The notes beneath the pieces are model-generated. The model did not search any database. It saw only the letters and a program-made list of their open reading frames with translations, and had not been told where the DNA came from. The translations under genes were made by a program, and so were the position numbers. Below, piece by piece: positions 6,285 through 14,178 of a DNA stretch of 14,178 bases (the stretch's first letter is position 1; the number at the start of each line of letters is the position of its first letter). The DNA comes from Clostridiaceae bacterium (GTDB lineage: Bacteria > Bacillota > Clostridia > Oscillospirales > Acutalibacteraceae), in contig CAJGCQ010000018.1 in the NCBI GenBank assembly GCA_904501875.1, positions 1-14,178 on the forward strand. Direction: 5' to 3'.

Positions 6285-7351
6285 GAAAAAAATTAGTGCT
6301 GGAGGACGGCGCAGAATATTACGGATACGGCTTCGGCTGTGACTGTGAAAGGGTGTGCGAGATAGTATTCAATACCTCGGTTGTAGGTTATCAGGAGATA
6401 ATTTCCGACCCGTCGTATACCTATCAGGCGGTGGTTATGAGCTATCCGCTTATAGGCAACTACGGTATTGCGGACGAGGACTATGAGACTAAGATTCCCA
6501 CAATCGGCGGACTTATCGTTCGGGAATACAATGACCTGCCCTCCAACTTTCGTTATACAAAAACCCTTTCTGAGGTTATGGAGGAGTACAAAATCCCCGG
6601 TATTTCGGGGCTTGATACAAGGAAGCTTGCAAGGAGCATAAGGGACTTAGGCTCCCGCCGAGGCATTATAACAGGCGCTGATACCTCGGTAGAGGAGGCA
6701 CTTGAAAAGATTAAAAACACCCCTGTGCCCCACGATGCGGTAAGTCGTGTCAGCTGTAAAAAACGCTGGTATTCAAGAACTGCCAACGCAAAGTACAATG
6801 TTGTGGCGATTGACTGCGGAATAAAGCTTAATATTATAAGAAGTCTTAACGCGCGGGGCTGTAATGTTACCGTTATGCCCTACAATACCGCCGCTGAAGA
6901 GGTTATTAAGTGCCGACCGGATGGAATTTTCCTCTCAAACGGCCCCGGCAACCCCGAGGATGTAACCCCTGTTATCGAGCTTGTAAAAGAGCTTCGCGGC
7001 AAATATCCGATTTTCGGAATTGACCTTGGTCACCAGATAATATCGCTGGCGGCGGGGGCTCAAACCTATAAGCTTAAATTCGGTCACCACGGAGGCTACC
7101 CCGTAAAGAACCTTGAAACGGGCAAAATCGAGATGACCTCGCAGAACCACATCTACACGGTAAAGGAGGAAAGCCTTGTCGGAACAGGGCTTACCGCCAC
7201 ACACATCAATATACTTGACGGTACGGTTGAGGGTGTAAAGGACGAGAAAAACAAAATTTTCAGCGTGCAGTACCACCCCGAAAGCGCCCCTGGTCCGCAG
7301 GACAGCGCCAAGCTTTTCGACCGATTCATCGCCTTAATGGAGGAAAAGTAA
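6269..7351 (+). CDS. carA: Carbamoyl-phosphate synthase small subunit with altered glutaminase site
   Basis: CarA normally hydrolyses glutamine and channels ammonia to CarB for carbamoyl phosphate. The 360-residue protein has the normal N-terminal domain (GYQEIISDPSYTYQ, then GLDTRKLARSIRDLGSRRGI) and a class I glutamine amidotransferase domain from about residue 175 (LSNGPGNPED, FSVQYHPES). The catalytic nucleophile is missing: the motif is GIDLGHQ where the family has GICLGHQ, so Cys is D252 (codon GAC at 7022-7024). H336 and E338 of the triad remain. FGHHGGNHPV of the family is FGHHGGYPV here, one residue shorter, and QNHG is QNHI (I295). Glutaminase activity is therefore probably lost and the enzyme ammonia-dependent (inference). 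The ATG at 6269 has GGAGG at 6255-6259; a start at 6251 lies too close to that site. carB follows with no gap. Confidence 0.93.
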   Translation: MADKMRKKLVLEDGAEYYGYGFGCDCERVCEIVFNTSVVGYQEIISDPSYTYQAVVMSYPLIGNYGIADEDYETKIPTIGGLIVREYNDLPSNFRYTKTLSEVMEEYKIPGISGLDTRKLARSIRDLGSRRGIITGADTSVEEALEKIKNTPVPHDAVSRVSCKKRWYSRTANAKYNVVAIDCGIKLNIIRSLNARGCNVTVMPYNTAAEEVIKCRPDGIFLSNGPGNPEDVTPVIELVKELRGKYPIFGIDLGHQIISLAAGAQTYKLKFGHHGGYPVKNLETGKIEMTSQNHIYTVKEESLVGTGLTATHINILDGTVEGVKDEKNKIFSVQYHPESAPGPQDSAKLFDRFIALMEEK

Positions 7352-10300
7352 ATGCCTAAAAGAACCGATTTAAAAAAGATACTTGTAATAGGCTCAGGTC
7401 CTATCGTAATAGGTCAGGCGGCGGAGTTCGACTATGCGGGAACGCAGGCGTGTTTGGCTCTTAAAGAAGAGGGGTACGAGGTAGTACTCTGCAACTCTAA
7501 CCCCGCTACAATTATGACCGACACTACTATTGCCGACAAGGTTTATATGGAACCGCTTACACTTGAATATTTAGCAAAGATTATCCGCTATGAGCGCCCC
7601 GATGCGATTGTGCCGGGAATAGGCGGTCAGACGGGTCTTAACCTTGCGATGCAGTTAGAGAAAAAGGGCATTTTACGCGAGTGCAACGTCGAGCTTTTGG
7701 GAACGAGCAGCGAAAGCATCGAAAGAGCTGAGGACAGGGAACTGTTTAAGGAGCTTTGCGAGGAAATAGGCGAGCCTGTTTTAAGCTCGGTTATCGCCGA
7801 AAATATGGAGGACGGCCTGAAGGCGGCAGAGGAAATCGGCTACCCTGTAGTACTGCGCCCCGCCTTTACCTTAGGCGGTACGGGCGGCGGTTTTGCCGAT
7901 AATCCGGAAGAGTGTGCCGAAATACTGCGCGGCGCGTTGGAGCTTTCTCCCGTTCATCAGGTTTTGGTGGAAAAAAGCATTAAGGGCTACAAGGAAATCG
8001 AATATGAGGTAATAAGGGACGCTAACGACACTGCGTTTGCTGTATGCAATATGGAAAATATCGACCCTGTCGGTATTCACACGGGCGACTCTATTGTTAT
8101 CTGCCCCTCCCAGACCCTTACTAATAAGGAATACCATATGCTGCGTGACAGCGCTCTTAAAATAATCCGCGCCCTTAAAATAGAGGGCGGCTGTAACGTC
8201 CAGTTTGCGCTTGACCCACTCTCCTTTGACTACTATCTTATAGAGGTAAATCCCCGTGTTTCCCGTTCGTCCGCCCTTGCCTCTAAGGCAAGCGGCTACC
8301 CGATTGCACGGGTTACTGCTAAAATAGCGGTAGGCATGCATCTTGATGAAATTCAGCTTGCAAACACCCCCGCTTCCTTTGAACCGGCGATCGACTATGT
8401 GGTTACCAAAATGCCCCGCTTCCCCTTTGATAAATTCTCCTCTGCTAACAATAAGCTTTCCACTCAGATGAAGGCGACAGGCGAGGTAATGAGCATCGGC
8501 AGAACTATAGAGGAAAGCCTTTTAAAGGCGGCACGCTCCCTTGAAATAGGCGTAAACCACCTTTATATGAAGAAGTTTGACGAGTATTCCGAAGAAGAAA
8601 TGCTTTCTTATATCGCCGACGGCACAGACGACCGCATTTACGCTATTGCCGAGCTTTTGCGCCGAAATGCCGATTTAGGACTTATATATGACGCAACTAA
8701 AATCGATATGCTTTTCCTTGAAAAGATTAAAAATATCGTTGCTATGGAGCGGCAGGTTCAGGATAATAAGGGCGATACCGAAACCCTTTACGCAGCTAAA
8801 AAGATGGGCTTTTCCGATGACTTTATCGGCAAGCTTTGGGACAAGAAGGGCGAGGAAATTTACAAAATCCGCTGTGACAAAAACATTTTCCCCGTTTATA
8901 AAATGATTGATTCCTGCGCCGCCGAATTTGAAAGCTATATCCCCTATTTCTACTCGACCTACGAGGAAGAAAACGAGTCGGTTGTGTCCGACAAAAAGAA
9001 GATTATCGTTTTAGGCTCAGGTCCTATCAGAATAGGTCAGGGTGTGGAGTTCGACTATTCCACCGTTCACGCAGTAACCACAATTAAAAATTCCGGCTTT
9101 GAGGCGATTATCATTAACAACAACCCTGAAACCGTCTCCACCGATTATACCTGCTCGGACAAGCTGTATTTTGAACCCTTATGCACCGAGGATGTTATGA
9201 ACATTATTCACCTTGAAAATCCTGTGGGTGTTATCGCATCTTTGGGCGGTCAGACCGCTATAAACCTGTCCGACAGCCTTAACCGCCGCGGGGTTAAGAT
9301 AATAGGTACCGATTGTGAAGCAATCGACCGAGCCGAAAACCGTGATTTGTTTGAAAAGGTATTAAAGAAGCTTGACATTCCCCAACCAAAGGGTCAGGCG
9401 GTCACCAAAATTGAGGACGGCGTTCGGGCGGCAAAGGAAATAGGCTACCCCGTGCTTGTGCGCCCGTCATTCGTACTGGGCGGCAGGGCAATGCAGATTG
9501 TCGCCGACGAGGAGCAATTACGCCGCTATCTACGCACTGCGGTTGAAATTGACGAGGATAAACCTGTGCTTGTTGACAAATACATTTCGGGCAAGGAGTT
9601 AGAGGTTGACGCTATTTGTGACGGGACAGATGTGTTCGTTCCGGGTATTATGGAGCTTGTTGAGCGTACGGGTATTCACAGCGGAGACTCGATAAGCGTT
9701 TACCCCACCTTCAGCATAAGCCAGAAGACCAAGGATACTATACTCGACTATACAAAGAAATTAGGTCTTGGTATAGGTATTGTGGGTCTTTATAATATCC
9801 AGTTTATTGTGGATAAGGAAGAAAATGTTTATATAATCGAGGTTAACCCCCGTTCTTCCCGTACTGTGCCCTTCCTTTCAAAGGCGACCGGCTACAGTCT
9901 TGCGGATATTGCCACGCTTGTTATTTTAGGCAAATCCCTTAAAGAGCAGGGCTTTACTAAGATTTACCCCGAGGAGAAAAAACGCTGGTATGTAAAGGTT
10001 CCCGCTTTCTCGTTTTCAAAGCTCAGGGGACTTGATGCCTACCTCTCGCCCGAAATGAAATCCACAGGCGAGGCGATAGGATATGACGACAAGCTGACCC
10101 GTGCCCTTTATAAGGCGCTAAAGGCCAGCGGAATGAGCGTTATGAACTACGGCACTGTTTTAGCGACTGTTTCCGATAAGGACAAGGAGGAGGCGCTCCC
10201 CTTAATCCGCCGTTTCTACAATATGGGCTTTAACATTCAGGCGACCGAGGGTACGGCGAAATTCCTAAAGGCTAACGGAATACGCACCCACGCCCTTAAA

Positions 10301-10531
10301 AAGATAAGCGACGGCAGTAAGGAAATTCCCGAGGCTATAAGGCAGGGTTATGTGACCTATGTTATCAACACAAGGGATATGAATTCCTCGGGCGGTCTGT
10401 CCGACGGTCACGAAATCCGCCGCTGTGCGGTTGAGAACAATGTCACAATGTTCACTTCCCTTGATACGGTTAAGGTATTGCTTGATGTGCTTGAAGAAAC
10501 CACACTTGGAATATCTACTATTGATGCGTAA
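7352..10531 (+). CDS. carB: Carbamoyl-phosphate synthase large subunit
   Basis: CarB makes carbamoyl phosphate from bicarbonate, two ATP and ammonia. The 1059-residue length is normal, and the duplicated architecture is complete: first synthetase half (VIGSGPIVIGQAAEFDYAG near residue 12, ATP-grasp with FTLGGTGGG), a helical oligomerisation region at about 400-545, and the second half from about 549 (VLGSGPIRIGQGVEFDY, then VLGGRAMQIV). The C-terminal allosteric MGS-like domain follows from about 930 (VSDKDKEEALPLIRRF, ATEGTAKFLKANGI), the site where UMP and other effectors act in characterised enzymes. No key motif looks broken, so it should work with ammonia even if CarA cannot hydrolyse glutamine. 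The ATG follows the carA stop directly, with GGAGG at 7339-7343 inside carA, suggesting coupled translation. Confidence 0.97.
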   Translation: MPKRTDLKKILVIGSGPIVIGQAAEFDYAGTQACLALKEEGYEVVLCNSNPATIMTDTTIADKVYMEPLTLEYLAKIIRYERPDAIVPGIGGQTGLNLAMQLEKKGILRECNVELLGTSSESIERAEDRELFKELCEEIGEPVLSSVIAENMEDGLKAAEEIGYPVVLRPAFTLGGTGGGFADNPEECAEILRGALELSPVHQVLVEKSIKGYKEIEYEVIRDANDTAFAVCNMENIDPVGIHTGDSIVICPSQTLTNKEYHMLRDSALKIIRALKIEGGCNVQFALDPLSFDYYLIEVNPRVSRSSALASKASGYPIARVTAKIAVGMHLDEIQLANTPASFEPAIDYVVTKMPRFPFDKFSSANNKLSTQMKATGEVMSIGRTIEESLLKAARSLEIGVNHLYMKKFDEYSEEEMLSYIADGTDDRIYAIAELLRRNADLGLIYDATKIDMLFLEKIKNIVAMERQVQDNKGDTETLYAAKKMGFSDDFIGKLWDKKGEEIYKIRCDKNIFPVYKMIDSCAAEFESYIPYFYSTYEEENESVVSDKKKIIVLGSGPIRIGQGVEFDYSTVHAVTTIKNSGFEAIIINNNPETVSTDYTCSDKLYFEPLCTEDVMNIIHLENPVGVIASLGGQTAINLSDSLNRRGVKIIGTDCEAIDRAENRDLFEKVLKKLDIPQPKGQAVTKIEDGVRAAKEIGYPVLVRPSFVLGGRAMQIVADEEQLRRYLRTAVEIDEDKPVLVDKYISGKELEVDAICDGTDVFVPGIMELVERTGIHSGDSISVYPTFSISQKTKDTILDYTKKLGLGIGIVGLYNIQFIVDKEENVYIIEVNPRSSRTVPFLSKATGYSLADIATLVILGKSLKEQGFTKIYPEEKKRWYVKVPAFSFSKLRGLDAYLSPEMKSTGEAIGYDDKLTRALYKALKASGMSVMNYGTVLATVSDKDKEEALPLIRRFYNMGFNIQATEGTAKFLKANGIRTHALKKISDGSKEIPEAIRQGYVTYVINTRDMNSSGGLSDGHEIRRCAVENNVTMFTSLDTVKVLLDVLEETTLGISTIDA

Positions 10532-10540
10532 GGAGAAAAC

Positions 10541-11272
10541 ATGAAACAGGGAATCTATGAAATTCTTTTCAATTTTCAGCTTGCTCCAAATGTTTTCAGA
10601 ATGGTGCTAAAGGGCGATACATCTGCTCTTTTATCACCCGGCCAGTTTGTCAATATAAAAATTGATGGGCTGTATCTTCGCCGTCCCATTTCGGTTTGCG
10701 ATTATGATAAGGAAACCATAACCTTAATTTATAAGGTCGTAGGTGAGGGCACAGAGAAAATGGCTCAAATGGCGGCAGGGGACAAGATTGACCTTTTGGT
10801 AGGCTTAGGCAACGGCTTTAACGCCGAGAAAAAATGCCAAAAGCCTTTGGTGATAGGCGGTGGCGTAGGTATTCCACCCCTTTACGGCCTGTGCAAGGAG
10901 CTTATTAAATTCGGCAAAAAACCCATCGTTATTTTAGGCTTTAATACTGCCTCCGAAATGTTTTACGAAGAGGTTTTTAAGCTTTTAGGCATTGATGTTT
11001 ATGTTACAACGGTTGACGGCTCTTACGGTGTAAAGGGCTTTGTTACCGATGTAATGAAAGATTTGGAATACGACTATTTCTACACCTGCGGGCCAAGCCC
11101 TATGTTTAAGGCAATTGAAAGTGTTGCCAAGACCTCGGGTCAGTTTAGCTTTGAGGAGCGTATGGGATGCGGCTTTGGTGCCTGTATGGGATGCACCTGC
11201 AAAACGAAATACGGCAACAAGCGTATTTGCAAGGATGGCCCCGTGCTTGAAAGGGAGGAAATCGTATGGTAA
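10541..11272 (+). CDS. pyrK: Dihydroorotate dehydrogenase electron-transfer subunit
   Basis: PyrK carries FAD and a [2Fe-2S] cluster and passes electrons from PyrD (class 1B) to NAD+, in a PyrD2-PyrK2 complex in the cytoplasm. The 243-residue protein shows the ferredoxin-reductase fold: the FAD-binding RRPISVCDYD motif, the nucleotide-binding GGGVGIPPLYGL, and a C-terminal cluster motif with C210, C215, C218 and C230 (GCGFGACMGC). It has AGGAG at 10531-10535 just before its ATG, 9 bases after the carB stop. Its last 7 bases overlap the start of pyrD, as usual for this obligate pair. Confidence 0.96.
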   Translation: MKQGIYEILFNFQLAPNVFRMVLKGDTSALLSPGQFVNIKIDGLYLRRPISVCDYDKETITLIYKVVGEGTEKMAQMAAGDKIDLLVGLGNGFNAEKKCQKPLVIGGGVGIPPLYGLCKELIKFGKKPIVILGFNTASEMFYEEVFKLLGIDVYVTTVDGSYGVKGFVTDVMKDLEYDYFYTCGPSPMFKAIESVAKTSGQFSFEERMGCGFGACMGCTCKTKYGNKRICKDGPVLEREEIVW

Positions 11273-12177
11273 ATACTAAAGTGAATCTTTGCGGTGTAGA
11301 GCTTGACAATCCGATAATTCCCGCAAGCGGCACCTTCGGTTTTGGCTATGAGTTCGCTTTAACTTATGATATTAACATTTTAGGCTCTCTTTCCTTTAAG
11401 GGAACAACCAAAGATCCCCGCTTCGGCAACCCCACGCCCCGCATCGCCGAGTGTAAGAGTGGAATGTTAAACTCCGTAGGTCTTCAAAACCCCGGTGTGG
11501 ATAAGGTTATTTCAGAAGAATTACCTAAGCTTAAGGCCTGCTTTAAAAAGCCTGTTATGGCCAATGTAAGCGGTTTTTCGGTTGAGGATTATGTTTACAC
11601 AGTAGAAAAGCTTGACAGTGAGAGTCAGATAGGCTGGTTTGAAATTAATATTTCCTGCCCTAATGTTCACGGCGGAGGTCTTGCCTTCGGCACAAGTGCC
11701 GAAAATGCGGCGGCGGTGACAAAGGCGGTAAAAAGGGTGACAAAAAAGCCCGTTATTATTAAGCTTTCCCCCAATGTGACCGATATTACAGAGATTGCAA
11801 AGGCCTGCGAGGCAGAGGGTGCAGACGGAATTTCCCTTATAAACACCCTCTTAGGTATGAAAATCGACCTTAAAACAAAAAAGCCTGTTTTAGCTAACAA
11901 GGCGGGGGGATTTTCGGGACCTGCTATTAAGCCCGTTGCGGTAAGAATGATTTATCAGGTTTATGATGCGGTTGAAATTCCCATAGTCGGAATGGGCGGA
12001 GTGGCCACTGCCGAAGATGTTATCGAGCTTATGCTTGCGGGGGCTACCGCCGTAGAGGTGGGAGCGGCTAATCTTGTAGAGCCCTTCGCCTGCAAAAATA
12101 TAATTGAAAACCTGCCGAGAGTAATGGAAAAATATAAAATCAATAATTTAAGCGATATTATAGGAGGAGCGCACTAA
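11266..12177 (+). CDS. pyrD: Dihydroorotate dehydrogenase catalytic subunit, class 1B
   Basis: This FMN enzyme oxidises dihydroorotate to orotate; with PyrK beside it, the acceptor is NAD+. The 303 residues match PyrDB length. The fold is a TIM barrel with the substrate-loop sequence NISCPNVHGGGLAFG holding the class 1 catalytic base C131, VGLQNPGVDK and ANVSGF near the active site, KLSPNVTDI, INTLLGMKID, and the C-terminal FMN phosphate-binding GMGGVATAEDV. GGGAGG at 11253-11258 lies inside the end of pyrK and sets the start. It ends in TAATG, sharing one base with pyrF. Confidence 0.97.
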   Translation: MVNTKVNLCGVELDNPIIPASGTFGFGYEFALTYDINILGSLSFKGTTKDPRFGNPTPRIAECKSGMLNSVGLQNPGVDKVISEELPKLKACFKKPVMANVSGFSVEDYVYTVEKLDSESQIGWFEINISCPNVHGGGLAFGTSAENAAAVTKAVKRVTKKPVIIKLSPNVTDITEIAKACEAEGADGISLINTLLGMKIDLKTKKPVLANKAGGFSGPAIKPVAVRMIYQVYDAVEIPIVGMGGVATAEDVIELMLAGATAVEVGAANLVEPFACKNIIENLPRVMEKYKINNLSDIIGGAH

Positions 12178-12875
12178 TGGGCAAGGATGTTATTATCGCC
12201 TGCGATTTTGCTTCGAAGGAAGAATGCTTTAGCTTTCTTGATAAATTCACAGGCAGGAAACCCTTTGTAAAAATAGGTATGGAGCTTTTTTACGCCGAGG
12301 GACCCCAAATTGTCCGCGAAATTAAGGCGAGGGGGCACAAAATTTTCCTTGATTTAAAGTTGCACGATATTCCCAATACGGTTAAAAAGTCGATGGCGGT
12401 GCTCTCCCGCCTTGATGTTGATATGACAAATTTACACGCCGCAGGCACAATTTCTATGATGGAGGCAGCGTTAGAGGGATTAACCCGTCCCGACGGCACA
12501 AGACCCTTGCTTATAGCAGTAACACAGCTTACTTCCACCGACCAGGAAAGAATGGAAAACGACCTGCTAATACGGGAGCCTATCGACAAGGTTGTTATGC
12601 ACTATGCTTCTAATGCCGCGAAAGCGGGGCTTGATGGCGTTGTTTGTTCACCCCTCGAGGCCGAAAAGGTGCATAATACCTGCGGAAAGAGCTTTTTGAC
12701 CGTTACTCCCGGTGTTCGCTTTGCCGACGGCGATGTGGGCGACCAAAAAAGGGTTATGACCCCCACTGAGGCTAAGAAAATCGGCAGCGATTATATAGTT
12801 GTGGGCAGACCCATAACTGCGGCGGCAGACCCTGTTGCGGCATATGAGCGGTGCGTAGAAGAATTTGTAGATTAA
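12177..12875 (+). CDS. pyrF: Orotidine 5'-phosphate decarboxylase
   Basis: PyrF decarboxylates OMP to UMP, the last step of the pathway, without a cofactor. The 232-residue protein is of the short group I type. The catalytic DxKxxD motif is D59, K61 and D64 (FLDLKLHDIPNT), with an N-terminal IIACDF strand and the C-terminal phosphate-binding VVGRPITAAADP and TPGVRF segments. AGGAGG at 12162-12167 within the end of pyrD sets the start; the one-base stop/start overlap suggests coupled translation. A 33-base gap separates it from pyrE. Confidence 0.96.
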   Translation: MGKDVIIACDFASKEECFSFLDKFTGRKPFVKIGMELFYAEGPQIVREIKARGHKIFLDLKLHDIPNTVKKSMAVLSRLDVDMTNLHAAGTISMMEAALEGLTRPDGTRPLLIAVTQLTSTDQERMENDLLIREPIDKVVMHYASNAAKAGLDGVVCSPLEAEKVHNTCGKSFLTVTPGVRFADGDVGDQKRVMTPTEAKKIGSDYIVVGRPITAAADPVAAYERCVEEFVD

Positions 12876-12908
12876 TTCGGAACGCGGAATTATTAAGGAG
12901 ATATAAAT

Positions 12909-13565
12909 ATGGAAAGCTATAAAAGAGAGTTTATTAAGTTTTTAGAGTCGGCGGGGGTATTAAAGTTCGGAGATTTTACCGCTAAATCAGGCAGAAAAAT
13001 CCCCTATTTTATAAATGCGGGGGAGATTAAAACAGGCGAGCAGATAAGGAAGTTAGGCGAGTTTTACGCTAAGGCTTATTTTGAGAAGATAGGCAACAAA
13101 AAAACCGTGCTTTACGGACCTGCCTATAAGGGGATTCCGATTGCGGTGTCGGTTGCGGTAGCCCTTTCGGAAAACGGACTTGATGTACCCTTCTTCTTTA
13201 ACCGCAAGGAGGAAAAGGATCACGGCGAGGGTGGCGTTTTTGTAGGCTACAAGCCGACTGAGGGCGAGGAAATCGTAATCGTTGAGGATGTTATCACGGC
13301 GGGTACGGCAATCAGGGAGAGTATGTCCATTCTTTCTTCCCTTAAAAATACTAAGGTTGCCGCAACCTTTGTTATGGTTGACCGTAAGGAAAAGGGTCAG
13401 ACCGAGAAGTCCGCTATGGCGGAGGTAGGCGAGGAGTTCGGTTTTCCCGTATATTCAGTAGTTGATGTTTACGATATTATTGAGTACTTAGAGGAAGACG
13501 AAAGCAACCGAGAGAATGTTGAGCGCATAAAGAAGTATCTCCAAATTAACGGTGCAAAGGAATAA
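12909..13565 (+). CDS. pyrE: Orotate phosphoribosyltransferase
   Basis: PyrE transfers phosphoribose from PRPP to orotate, giving OMP for PyrF. It has 218 residues, normal for a dimeric type I enzyme. The PRPP-binding signature IVIVEDVITAGTA is at residues 122-134; the basic flexible loop is seen in FFNRKEEKDHGEGG at about 97-110, and LYGPAYKGIPIA supplies the substrate site. AAGGAG at 12895-12900 sets the start, 8 bases before the ATG. pyrB begins 4 bases after its stop. Confidence 0.96.
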   Translation: MESYKREFIKFLESAGVLKFGDFTAKSGRKIPYFINAGEIKTGEQIRKLGEFYAKAYFEKIGNKKTVLYGPAYKGIPIAVSVAVALSENGLDVPFFFNRKEEKDHGEGGVFVGYKPTEGEEIVIVEDVITAGTAIRESMSILSSLKNTKVAATFVMVDRKEKGQTEKSAMAEVGEEFGFPVYSVVDVYDIIEYLEEDESNRENVERIKKYLQINGAKE

Positions 13566-13569
13566 GAGT

Positions 13570-14178
13570 ATGCGAAGCTTAATAGATATATCAGAGCTCA
13601 CGGTTGGTGAGCTTGACAGCCTTATTAAAACTGCTAACGATATTATAGAGAATCCCCAAAAATACAGCGAAAAATGCAGGGGTAAAAAGCTTGCTACCCT
13701 GTTTTTCGAGCCTTCCACCAGAACAAGGCTTAGCTTTGAGGCGGCTATGTACGAATTAGGCGGCAATGTTTTGGGCTTCAGCGAATCCCAAAGCTCCTCT
13801 GCGGCAAAGGGCGAAAGCGTTGCCGATACCGCAAAAACCGTCAGCTGTTATGCCGATATTATAGCTATGCGCCACCCCAAAGAGGGTGCACCCCTTGTTG
13901 CGGCGATGAACGCAGGCATTCCGGTTATAAACGCAGGGGATGGGGGGCACAACCACCCCACCCAAACCCTTGCGGATTTACTTACAATCTACCGTGAAAA
14001 GGGCGGTTTTGAAAATTTAACCGTCGGTCTTTGCGGCGACCTTAAATTCGGCAGAACGGTTCATTCCCTTATTACGGCGCTTTCCCGTTATACAGGGGTA
14101 AGATTTGTGCTAATTTCACCCAACGAGCTTAAATTGCCGAGCTATGTAAAGGATACGCTTAAAGATAAAGGTATCCAC
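13570..14178 (+). CDS. pyrB: Aspartate carbamoyltransferase catalytic chain, 5' part
   Basis: PyrB condenses carbamoyl phosphate with aspartate, the committed step of pyrimidine synthesis. 203 residues are visible before the window ends, about two thirds of the usual 300-310. The carbamoyl phosphate-binding STRTR loop is at residues 49-53 (FEPSTRTRLSFE). The loop contributed by the neighbouring subunit includes K80 (SSSAAKGES), and HPTQ is at 129-132 in GDGGHNHPTQTLADLL. GDLKFGRTVHSL begins the aspartate domain. The ATG at 13570 has AAAGGA at 13556-13561. Whether a regulatory PyrI chain follows cannot be seen. Confidence 0.96.
   Translation, partial: MRSLIDISELTVGELDSLIKTANDIIENPQKYSEKCRGKKLATLFFEPSTRTRLSFEAAMYELGGNVLGFSESQSSSAAKGESVADTAKTVSCYADIIAMRHPKEGAPLVAAMNAGIPVINAGDGGHNHPTQTLADLLTIYREKGGFENLTVGLCGDLKFGRTVHSLITALSRYTGVRFVLISPNELKLPSYVKDTLKDKGIH

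Noticed and set aside
12873..12892. TAATTC/GAATTA hairpin between pyrF and pyrE
   Set aside because: Only six AT-rich pairs with an 8-base loop and no U run; too weak to call a terminator or regulator, and the operon plainly continues.
1..14178. CRISPR arrays, insertion sequences, tRNA or rRNA genes, phage or plasmid genes
   Set aside because: No regularly spaced repeats, transposase-like proteins, cloverleaf sequences or mobility genes were seen; the window is housekeeping chromosome.

Overview
The window looks like chromosomal housekeeping DNA from a low-to-mid GC Firmicute of the class Clostridia, probably an Oscillospiraceae/Ruminococcaceae-type gut anaerobe. This rests on strong AGGAGG-type ribosome binding sites, sigma-A promoters, a PyrR-type RNA attenuator ahead of the pyrimidine operon, a class 1B dihydroorotate dehydrogenase with its PyrK partner, and a QueH-type epoxyqueuosine reductase. 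The taxonomic placement is an inference from gene content and style; no rRNA is present.

Layout. Positions 1-1059 hold the 3' part of a topoisomerase IV/gyrase A-type subunit. A 174-base spacer carries a near-consensus sigma-A promoter and a structured leader without recognisable T-box motifs, followed by valS (1234-3867) and a hairpin terminator. A 59-residue Gly/Ala-rich small protein lies on the minus strand (3917-4096), divergent from queH (4171-4782). From about 4809 to the right edge runs one transcription unit for de novo UMP synthesis: promoter, PyrR-binding loop, mutually exclusive antiterminator and terminator, then pyrC, carA, carB, pyrK, pyrD, pyrF, pyrE and the 5' part of pyrB. 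These genes are tightly packed, with overlaps or gaps of 0 to 33 bases.

How the genes work together. CarA/CarB make carbamoyl phosphate, PyrB joins it to aspartate, PyrC closes the ring, PyrD/PyrK oxidise dihydroorotate with electrons passed to NAD+, PyrE adds ribose phosphate from PRPP, and PyrF decarboxylates OMP to UMP. All six steps are represented. UMP-loaded PyrR (its gene is not in the window) should bind the leader RNA and cause termination before pyrC.

The most unusual observation is in CarA. The catalytic cysteine of the glutaminase site is replaced by aspartate (D252, in the context GIDLGHQ), and there are further changes around the glutamine pocket, while the rest of the protein and all of CarB look normal. 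This suggests a carbamoyl phosphate synthetase that uses free ammonia rather than glutamine. Other items worth a look are a second folded RNA segment between the attenuator terminator and pyrC, the structured valS leader, a terminator-like hairpin facing against the genes at the valS transcription start, and the small minus-strand protein.
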